This document shows positions 41,865-49,106 of a DNA stretch of 64,000 nt, one piece after another; within the stretch, counting starts at the first letter, position 1; each line of letters opens with the position of its first letter. The stretch lies in the NCBI GenBank assembly GCA_900315265.1, contig OMYN01000007.1, positions 40,554-104,553 on the forward strand. The letters run 5' to 3'. The position numbers and the translations under genes were made by a program. The DNA comes from an uncultured Eubacteriales bacterium (lineage in GTDB: Bacteria; Bacillota; Clostridia; Lachnospirales; Bianqueaceae). The notes under the pieces were generated by a model. That model worked only from the letters and a program-made list of their open reading frames with translations, was not told the DNA's origin and ran no database searches.

Positions 41865-44393
41865 ACAGGACAGGGAAAAGGCACCCTTGCCGGTGCTGTT
41901 TATACCGTTCGATTCTATCCAAACCAGGACGGGAAGGGAGATGCCCTCCGGATCTGGAAGTTCAAGACCGACGCGGATGGGAGGATCCGTCTGTCGGATG
42001 CATTCAAAGCAGCCGGGGAAGGAGGAGATCCTTTATATATCGATCCGGTCAGCCATCTGGTCGGGATCCCTATGGGCACTATTACCGTTCAGGAGACCAA
42101 GGCTCCGGCAGGCTATAAGCTGGATCCTCAGACCTATACGGTTCATTTTACCGTCAATGATAAAGGGGAGGTACGGTCGGACCTTGCAGGGGGTACGGTC
42201 ATTTCTCTGGATCAGCCGGAGGATCTGGCTCTTCAGGCGGGGGAAAGCCCCATCCGGGGAGGAGTTTCTTTCGAAAAGTATGATGCGGAAAGCAGGAGCA
42301 AGCAGCCGACCGGGGAAGCCTCTCTGGAAGGAGCCGAGATCACCGTTTACAATGCTTCGGACAAGGATGTCTATGCGGAAAATGCGGATGGAAAGCTGAC
42401 GGCGGCGGGAAAGGGCCAGGCTGTTCTGACACTGACGACCGATGCGGACGGACATGCCGAGTCCGCCGCCAGAGCGCTGCCCTACGGCTCGTATACAGCC
42501 AAAGAGACCAAACCGTCTATAGGATATGTATTGAATCAGGACTGGTCGGTTTCGTTTGATATTACAAAAGACGGGCAGATGGTCCGGATCGGCGGGGCGG
42601 ATGACATGGACCGGGGCTTGATGGAAGAAGTGGTCCGGACAGACCTTGTTTTTGACAAGCAGAGCAGCGACGGTTCCGGTAAAGCCTTGATCCCCTTTGC
42701 CATCGACCGTATGCAGAAGGTCGACGGCCAGTGGACCGTTGTCGAAAGTCATGTCATCGTTTCGGATGCCCAGGGACATGTCAGCACTAAGGGGTCCGAC
42801 CGTTCCAGGGACAAGGCCAACAGCCTCGACCAATATGTTGGCAGGGGCGTCTTTATGCCCTCCGATAAGCTGGATCCTTCGGTCGGAGTCTGGTTCGGGT
42901 CCGATTACGGGGCCCGTGATGACCAAAGAGGGGCCTTGCTGTGCGGCACTTACCGTATCCGGGAGCTGCAGTGCGACGACAACCGCAGCTGTCATGAGGA
43001 CCTCTTAGTCAGCGATCTTTTTACGGTCCAGGATACGTCGATCATCGAGCACCAGCCGCTGGTCGATCTTTCGGTGGATCTGCGGTCGGAACTGGTCGAT
43101 TCGAACAGCGCAAGTCATGCACTGACCCCCAACAGTCAGGTGGATCTTACCGAAACGCTTCAGTATGCCAACCTGAAACCTAGTTCCCGCTACCGAATGG
43201 AAGCGGTGCTGATGGACGCGGCGCATAAGACCCAGGTGGGACAGGCCCAGTCTCAGGATTTTACGCCGGAAGAGGCGGGACAAGGCAGTCTGACCTTTGC
43301 TTTTTCAGTCGATACGACCTCCTATCAGGGGCGGAAACTGGCGGCAACGACCCGGCTGTTTGAGTATCTGGATGATCAGGAAGGGGAATATCAGATCCTG
43401 ATCCATTCCCATAACGTTGATCTGGACGATGCTATGGAAGAGGTCGTGGTGCCGACCATGAGCACCCGGGCCATGGATATTTCGACTCAGGATAACGTAG
43501 GATCCGCGGTTCAAAAGACAGCTGTCCGGGACACGGTGGAGCTGTTCAGCCTGGTACCCGGGCAGGAGTATCTGCTGAAAGAACGTCTCGTCGACCGCCA
43601 AAGCGGACAGGAGGTGGGCACGGCCCAAATTGTTTTCAAAGCGCCTCTTTCACAAGACAAAGACAAACCTCTGGTCAACATGGAGGGAGACCAAAAGGTG
43701 GCTCTGCCGGACATCCCGCTGGATGCCTCCGGGCTGGCAGGCAAAACACTGACGGCCTTCGAGACCTTATACAAGGCGGACAAGGGGCAGGCGTCCGGAG
43801 AGCCTTTAGCCGTTCATGAAAGCAAGATCGGTTCTTATGACTACGACACGGAGGCGGATGAGGACCAGTCGGTCCACTATCCGGCGGTCCACACCAGCGC
43901 CTGCGACAGGGATAGTAAAGGACACGAAGGCCAGGCGCGAAAGGACGCGGTCATCGTCGACAAGGTCGTTTTGGACAATCTGATCCCCGGGGCCCAGTAT
44001 ACGATCAGCGGCACTTTGGTTTATCAGTCGGATGGGAACGGTCATAAGGCAAAAGACCACGTCCTGTTAAAGGAAGGCAGCGTGAGCCGGCTGACCTTTA
44101 CGGCTCAAAAACCTCACGAAGAATACGAACTGACCTATAAGATCGATGCTTCCGGACTGGAGGGACAGACAGTGGTCGTTTTTGAAGACCTGCTGCATAA
44201 CGATCAGAAAGTCGCTTCCCATGCGGACCTAAGCGACCAGGGTCAGAGCGTAAAACTGACAGGTAAACCGCCCGTTCCCAAAACGGGAGACAGGATGCAC
44301 CCGGTCCTTTACGGCTGCCTTTTTACAGGAGCTCTAGCGGCCCTGGCAGCCTGTCTGGCCATGTCTGCAATAAGAAAAAGAAGCCTTAAGTAA
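41865..44393 (+). CDS. Surface adhesin, 3' exon: SpaA-like and VaFE-like repeats with sortase signal
   Basis: C-terminal ~842 residues of the adhesin starting at 38397. The first residues TGQGKGTLAGAVYTVRFYP complete the SpaA-like repeat begun in the 5' exon, and GTITVQETKAPAGYKL ends it. A second SpaA-like repeat follows. Then come three or so VaFE/T-Q ester-type domains (for example LTAFETLY and VVFEDLLHNDQKVASHADL). The end is a sortase signal: VPKTGD, a membrane helix and basic tail KRSLK. No start codon or ribosome binding site fits the exon start; an internal ATG at 42072 is inside a repeat. Expression therefore probably needs splicing. No sortase gene is in the window. Confidence 0.87.
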   Translation, partial: TGQGKGTLAGAVYTVRFYPNQDGKGDALRIWKFKTDADGRIRLSDAFKAAGEGGDPLYIDPVSHLVGIPMGTITVQETKAPAGYKLDPQTYTVHFTVNDKGEVRSDLAGGTVISLDQPEDLALQAGESPIRGGVSFEKYDAESRSKQPTGEASLEGAEITVYNASDKDVYAENADGKLTAAGKGQAVLTLTTDADGHAESAARALPYGSYTAKETKPSIGYVLNQDWSVSFDITKDGQMVRIGGADDMDRGLMEEVVRTDLVFDKQSSDGSGKALIPFAIDRMQKVDGQWTVVESHVIVSDAQGHVSTKGSDRSRDKANSLDQYVGRGVFMPSDKLDPSVGVWFGSDYGARDDQRGALLCGTYRIRELQCDDNRSCHEDLLVSDLFTVQDTSIIEHQPLVDLSVDLRSELVDSNSASHALTPNSQVDLTETLQYANLKPSSRYRMEAVLMDAAHKTQVGQAQSQDFTPEEAGQGSLTFAFSVDTTSYQGRKLAATTRLFEYLDDQEGEYQILIHSHNVDLDDAMEEVVVPTMSTRAMDISTQDNVGSAVQKTAVRDTVELFSLVPGQEYLLKERLVDRQSGQEVGTAQIVFKAPLSQDKDKPLVNMEGDQKVALPDIPLDASGLAGKTLTAFETLYKADKGQASGEPLAVHESKIGSYDYDTEADEDQSVHYPAVHTSACDRDSKGHEGQARKDAVIVDKVVLDNLIPGAQYTISGTLVYQSDGNGHKAKDHVLLKEGSVSRLTFTAQKPHEEYELTYKIDASGLEGQTVVVFEDLLHNDQKVASHADLSDQGQSVKLTGKPPVPKTGDRMHPVLYGCLFTGALAALAACLAMSAIRKRSLK

Positions 44394-44415
44394 GAGCAAT
44401 TGGCCGGGCCTTCTC

Positions 44416-44444
44416 TTGGATGAATCTTTGCGATGCGGTATAAT
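44416..44444 (+). promoter_or_regulatory. Promoter of pcp
   Basis: TTGGAT (44416-44421) and TATAAT (44439-44444) with a 17-bp spacer, about 54 bp before the pcp start. Confidence 0.68.
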
Positions 44445-44497
44445 ACGAATACTAAGGAAAAATTTACCCATCATTTATCATTCAAGAGGAGTTTTAT

Positions 44498-45157
44498 ATG
44501 AAGATCGTAGTAACCGGCTTTCAGCCTTTCGGCGGAGAAACCATGAATCCGGCTCTGGAGGCCGTAAAACGACTGCCCGATCAGCTGACGGTCGACAGCG
44601 ACGGTAAAAAGCTGCAGGCGGACCTGATCAAGGTAGAGGTCCCGGTCGTCTTTTATGAGGGACCGGCTCTTGTCCTTGATACGGTCCGCAGGCAGCGGCC
44701 CGACATTGTGCTTTGTGTGGGCCAGGCGGGAGGCCGCAAAGGCATTACGCCCGAATTTGTCGGCATCAATTATATGGATGCCCGCATCGCGGACAATAAA
44801 GGAAATACCCCTCAGGACCAGCCGATCAGGGAGGATGGAGATAAGGCTTATTTCGCGACTCTTCCTGTCAAACAAATGGCAGCGGCATTAAAAGAAGACG
44901 GCATCGAAGGTTCGGTTTCTTACTCGGCAGGGACCTTTGTCTGCAATGACCTTTTATACGAACTGCTGTATACCCTGGATAAGGAGCAGATTCCCGCTAT
45001 AGGCGGTTTTGTTCATGTACCTTTTGCGGATCAGCAGACAGAAGGTAAAGAAGGAGTTCCTTCCATGCCGATCGATACCATGGTAAGGGGCCTTATGGAT
45101 ATGCTCAAGGTCTGCATGATCCGGCGGGCAGACCGGACGGAGTCGGTAAAGGAATAA
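44498..45157 (+). CDS. pcp: Pyroglutamyl-peptidase I
   Basis: Cytoplasmic cysteine peptidase removing N-terminal pyroglutamate from peptides. The triad is visible as Glu86 (GITPEFVG), Cys149 (SAGTFVCNDLLYE) and His173 (GGFVHVPF). The N-terminus MKIVVTGFQPFGGETMNPA is diagnostic. Length 219 residues is normal. GAGG precedes the ATG. The downstream M14 carboxypeptidase makes this a peptide-degradation operon. Confidence 0.96.
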   Translation: MKIVVTGFQPFGGETMNPALEAVKRLPDQLTVDSDGKKLQADLIKVEVPVVFYEGPALVLDTVRRQRPDIVLCVGQAGGRKGITPEFVGINYMDARIADNKGNTPQDQPIREDGDKAYFATLPVKQMAAALKEDGIEGSVSYSAGTFVCNDLLYELLYTLDKEQIPAIGGFVHVPFADQQTEGKEGVPSMPIDTMVRGLMDMLKVCMIRRADRTESVKE

Positions 45158-45175
45158 AGGGAGGGGACAGAAACG

Positions 45176-46885
45176 ATGAAACCGTTGACGAATGTAGCAG
45201 AAAAGTATGACCATTTTTATCGTTATCAGGAGATCACGGACCTTTTGAAGGGCTATGCAGCCCGGTATCCCCAGCTGACTCGTCTGGATGAGACGGCAAA
45301 AACACCGGAGGGGCGCAGCCAGTGGCTGCTGGAGATCACTGACACCGGCAGCGGGGATTTCAGTGACAAGCCGGCTCTTTATGTGGAAGGCAACATCCAT
45401 GCCGGCGAGGTGACCGGCTGTATGGCCTGCATGTATCTTCTGGACTATCTCTTTACCAATTTGGAGGATCCGGACGTAAAGCGTATCCTGAAGGAATTTA
45501 CTTTATATATCATGCCCAGGGTGTCCCCGGACGGCTCCGAGCACTATCTGACCACTCCGGATTATGTACGGTCAGTCGACCGGCCTTATCCCTTTACGGA
45601 TACCATGCCGGGCCTTGCCCCTCAGGATCTGGACGGGGACGGAGTGGTACGCCGCATGAGGGTCAAAAGTCCCTTCGGCATCTGGAAGATCTCGGATAAA
45701 GATCCGCGGCTTATGGTACGCCGTCAGCCGGACGATATGGACGGAGATTTTTACAATGTTTATGAGGAAGGCCTGATCAATGCCTATGACGGGCTGTCTG
45801 TCAAAAGCGCTCCGCAGAAATTCGGCAATGACTTTAACCGCAACTATCCCATCGGCTGGCAGCCGGAGCATCAGCAGCACGGGGCAGGGTCCTTTCCTCT
45901 GTCGAATCCGGAGACCCGGGGCAACGCAGAGTTTCTGCTCAGCCATCCCAATGTCTGCGCAGTGCTGGATATGCATACCATGGGCGGACAGATCCTGTAT
46001 ACACCGGGCTTTAAGTCCAGAAAAGACGCGATAAAGGCAGACATCGACCTTTATAAGCGGCTGGGACACATGATGCAGCAGGAGAATCATTATCCTCTGG
46101 TCAATGTTTTTGATGAATATATGCCTCAGGGTTATCCTCCGACCTACGGAGGTTTCGACGACTTTACCCACTTCACCCTGGGCCTTCCCGCCTTTACCAT
46201 CGAGTGCTGGGATCTGGATAAAAGAGCCGGTCTTCCGGAAGAATTCCCGCCCAAGGCCGAACTGTCGGATCAGGAGCAGGAAAACGAGTACCTGGCCTAT
46301 CTGAAGTGGATCGATCAGAAGAATGACGGTCAGGGCTACAAGCCCTGGACGCATTTTGATCATCCTCAGCTGGGTGATGTGGAGATCGGAGGGATCGACT
46401 ATAAATACGTGGTCCAGAATCCGCCGGTCAAGTTCCTGGAAGAGGTGATCGAACCTCAGGCAAGGGCTATGATGCGGCTGGTCAAGAGTCTGCCCCGCGT
46501 CCGTTTCGCGGACACCAAAGCGGAGCACCTGTCCGGCGATTTCTGGCGGGTCGAGACCACGGTGGAAAACCTGGGCTTTATGGCCTCCTATGTGTTTAAA
46601 GAAGGGCTTGCCCTTAAGACCATGAAACCTGTCTGCATCAGTCTGACAGCGGACAAGGGAGATCTTCATTTTACCGACGGGAAGGCCAGGACCGATATCG
46701 GCCAGCTGGAGGGCTTCTCCGGTATTTCAGGCTACAATTCGACCTTAGGGGCCCTGTCGATGGAAAAGGATCCTCACAGCAGACGGCTGGTATGGGTCGT
46801 CGAAGGGGCTGAGGGGACCGAACTGACCCTGACGGCGACGGGCGCTCATATAGGAAAAACCAGTCAGAAAGTCGTGCTTGGGTAA
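45176..46885 (+). CDS. M14-family zinc carboxypeptidase
   Basis: A 569-residue metallopeptidase without a signal peptide, so probably cytoplasmic. Zinc ligands are H75 and E78 (GNIHAGEVTG) and the His in VLDMHTMGG; the catalytic Glu is in PAFTIECWDLD. The substrate-binding MPRVSPDGSEHYL and FNRNYP segments are present. A C-terminal beta-rich domain follows the catalytic domain from about residue 420. GGGAGGGG precedes the ATG, 18 bp after pcp. The exact peptide or amino-acid substrate is unknown. Confidence 0.9.
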   Translation: MKPLTNVAEKYDHFYRYQEITDLLKGYAARYPQLTRLDETAKTPEGRSQWLLEITDTGSGDFSDKPALYVEGNIHAGEVTGCMACMYLLDYLFTNLEDPDVKRILKEFTLYIMPRVSPDGSEHYLTTPDYVRSVDRPYPFTDTMPGLAPQDLDGDGVVRRMRVKSPFGIWKISDKDPRLMVRRQPDDMDGDFYNVYEEGLINAYDGLSVKSAPQKFGNDFNRNYPIGWQPEHQQHGAGSFPLSNPETRGNAEFLLSHPNVCAVLDMHTMGGQILYTPGFKSRKDAIKADIDLYKRLGHMMQQENHYPLVNVFDEYMPQGYPPTYGGFDDFTHFTLGLPAFTIECWDLDKRAGLPEEFPPKAELSDQEQENEYLAYLKWIDQKNDGQGYKPWTHFDHPQLGDVEIGGIDYKYVVQNPPVKFLEEVIEPQARAMMRLVKSLPRVRFADTKAEHLSGDFWRVETTVENLGFMASYVFKEGLALKTMKPVCISLTADKGDLHFTDGKARTDIGQLEGFSGISGYNSTLGALSMEKDPHSRRLVWVVEGAEGTELTLTATGAHIGKTSQKVVLG

Positions 46886-46888
46886 ACG

Positions 46889-47608
46889 ATGGATAATTGG
46901 ACGCATTCATCTCTCAGCCTGAAAGAGGGACTTAAAGACGGCCTTGCCATCGGATTGGGCTATTTCCCCGTTTCCTTTACCTTCGGGATCCTGGCTGTGG
47001 GGCAGGGTCTCAGCTGGTGGCAGGCTACCTTCCTGTCTTTGCTGAATTTGACAAGCGCCGGTCAGTTTGCCGGCCTGGACATTATGGCCCAGGGAGGGTC
47101 ACTGATCGAAATGGCTCTGACTCAGCTGGTCGTCAATATCCGCTACAGCCTGATGTCGATCGTCATCGGTCAGAAGGCAGACGACACCACGGACGGGTGG
47201 CACCGTTTTCTGATTCCTTACACGATGACGGACGAAATTTTCGGCGTCGCGGCGGGCAAGGGGCAGCCGGTCGGTTTTCCTTACTGGGTGGGTCTTTCTA
47301 CCCTGCCCGTGATCGGATGGACGGCCGGTACCCTGGCCGGCTCCTTATTGGGACAGGTACTTCCTCAGCGCTTGTCCGATGCTCTCGGCATCGCTTTATA
47401 CGCCATGTTTATAGCTATTATCATACCGGCCGCAAAAAAATATCGTCCGGTCTGGTTCTGCATCGTTGTGGCAGTTGCTCTGGCCTGCCTGTTTCACTTT
47501 ATTCCTTTTCTTTCGTCCGTTTCCAGCGGCTTTACCGTCATCATCTGCGGTGTTTCCTCCGCCGCCCTGTGTGCCTGGCTGTTCCCGGTAAAGGAAGAAG
47601 AACTATGA
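46889..47608 (+). CDS. azlC: Branched-chain amino acid exporter subunit AzlC
   Basis: Large subunit of the AzlCD exporter, 239 residues. GLKDGLAIGLGYFPVSFTFG and LTSAGQFAG near the N-terminus and MTDEIFGVA are characteristic. Six to seven helices are predicted. It starts 3 bp after the peptidase stop, with little ribosome binding site, so it is likely coupled. The order fits a peptide-catabolism operon that exports excess leucine, isoleucine or valine. Confidence 0.92.
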   Translation: MDNWTHSSLSLKEGLKDGLAIGLGYFPVSFTFGILAVGQGLSWWQATFLSLLNLTSAGQFAGLDIMAQGGSLIEMALTQLVVNIRYSLMSIVIGQKADDTTDGWHRFLIPYTMTDEIFGVAAGKGQPVGFPYWVGLSTLPVIGWTAGTLAGSLLGQVLPQRLSDALGIALYAMFIAIIIPAAKKYRPVWFCIVVAVALACLFHFIPFLSSVSSGFTVIICGVSSAALCAWLFPVKEEEL

Positions 47609-47913
47609 GCCTGGGATCTTATTTTGCCTACCTTCTTGTCATGGCCGGGGTCGCCTACTTGGTCCGGGCCATTCCTTTTTTAGCTATCCGTAAAAAGATC
47701 CAAAATCGATTTATCAATTCATTTATGTTTTACATACCTTATGCCGTACTCTCCGCTATGACCTTCCCGGCTATTTTTGAATCGACCGGGTCGACTCTCA
47801 GCGCGGCGGCAGGGACCGTTCTGGCAGTAATCCTGGCCTTATGCGGGCAGAATCTTTTGGTAGTTGCCTTAGCCAGCTGCGCGGCCGTTTTTCTGACAGG
47901 ACTGATTTTTTAG
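47605..47913 (+). CDS. azlD: Branched-chain amino acid exporter subunit AzlD
   Basis: Small membrane subunit partnering AzlC, 102 residues, three to four helices. MAGVAYLVRAIPFLAI and FMFYIPYAVLSAMTFPAI are the family signatures. The ATGA overlap with azlC couples translation. Confidence 0.92.
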   Translation: MSLGSYFAYLLVMAGVAYLVRAIPFLAIRKKIQNRFINSFMFYIPYAVLSAMTFPAIFESTGSTLSAAAGTVLAVILALCGQNLLVVALASCAAVFLTGLIF

Positions 47914-47936
47914 CCATTAAGGAGCAAAACACACCG

Positions 47937-49106
47937 ATGAAAATACTTCACACGGCCGACCTGCATCTGGGCAAACGGTTCAACGACGTGTCTATGCTGG
48001 ACGACCAGAAGATCCTCCTGGACCAGATCATTCGTATCGCCGAGCAGGAAAAGCCCCAGGTGATCCTTCTGGCCGGCGACATTTATCAGACCTCGTCCCC
48101 CGGCTCGGATGCCATGGAGCTGTTCAACAGCTTTCTGACAGCCGTGTCCGCCCTAGGGATCCCCGTCCTGATGATCAGCGGCAATCACGACAGCCAGATC
48201 CGCATATCCTACCTGTCCCGGCTTCTGGTCAAAGCAAACGTTTACGCCTCCGATCTTTTTCACGACCGCTGTCAGACGGTGACATTCCGGGATGAAAACG
48301 GACCGGTCGTTTTTTACTTGCTGCCCTTTATGAGGCCGGTTCAGGTCCGGCAGGCTTATCCTGATCAGAACGTCGAAAACAGCCAGGAAGCCCTGAAGTG
48401 CGTGCTGGCTCATTCCCCCCTTGACCCGGCGGTCCGCAATGTCCTGGTCTGCCATCTTTTTGCCGCCAACGCCGTTATGGACGGTTCGGAAGATGATTAC
48501 GGGAACGTGGGCACGGTGGACGCGGTGGATACCGGCCTTTTTAGGGACTTTGATTATGTGGCTCTGGGGCATATCCACAAGCCACAGAAATTTGAGATCA
48601 AGGAAGGCGGCCATAGCTGCCTGATCAATTACAGCGGTTCCATTGCCAAATATTCTTTCAGCGAGACTCAGGGAAAAAGCGTTTCTCTGGTTGAATTAGG
48701 GCCAAAGGGGACAGCCCCGAAACTGACAAGGATCCCGCTCACGCTTCCCCATGATGTCAAAAAAATCACCGGCCATCTGGAAGATATCCTGAAAATGGAC
48801 TCGGATCCGGACCTTGCCTCGGATTATTTGTGGATCGAGCTGACCGATGATCATGTGGCAACGGATGCCCGCCAGCAGCTGGACGCGGTCTTTGACCATG
48901 TCCTGAAGATCAGTATCAACAATGCGGAGGTCCGCAGCCGTCTTGCGGAAGAAGAGACGGAGAGTCTGGAAGGCCTGACCGAGACGCAGATCTTCGACAA
49001 ATTTTATGAGGAAATGAAGGGCAAAGAGCCGGATCCGGCGGAAAAAGACATCATCAGGGATGTGTTTGAGACGGTCCGTCAAAAGGAAAGGGGGTCTGAG
49101 GCATGA
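47937..49106 (+). CDS. sbcD: Exonuclease SbcCD nuclease subunit
   Basis: Mn-dependent nuclease subunit (Mre11 family) of the complex that cleaves DNA hairpins and double-strand ends. Phosphoesterase motifs are intact: HTADLHLG, LLAGDIYQ, SGNHDSQ, VCHLF and GHIHKPQ. I chose ATG 47937 (MKILHTADLHLG), preceded by AAGGAG. Length 389 residues is normal. It overlaps sbcC by 4 bp. Confidence 0.95.
   Translation: MKILHTADLHLGKRFNDVSMLDDQKILLDQIIRIAEQEKPQVILLAGDIYQTSSPGSDAMELFNSFLTAVSALGIPVLMISGNHDSQIRISYLSRLLVKANVYASDLFHDRCQTVTFRDENGPVVFYLLPFMRPVQVRQAYPDQNVENSQEALKCVLAHSPLDPAVRNVLVCHLFAANAVMDGSEDDYGNVGTVDAVDTGLFRDFDYVALGHIHKPQKFEIKEGGHSCLINYSGSIAKYSFSETQGKSVSLVELGPKGTAPKLTRIPLTLPHDVKKITGHLEDILKMDSDPDLASDYLWIELTDDHVATDARQQLDAVFDHVLKISINNAEVRSRLAEEETESLEGLTETQIFDKFYEEMKGKEPDPAEKDIIRDVFETVRQKERGSEA

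Noticed and set aside
38397..44393. Simple frameshift or pseudogene explanation for the split adhesin
   Set aside because: The interruption is 1.75 kb and contains a complete 34-nt group II domain V and the GTGCG 5' end; both exons are intact and in the same frame.
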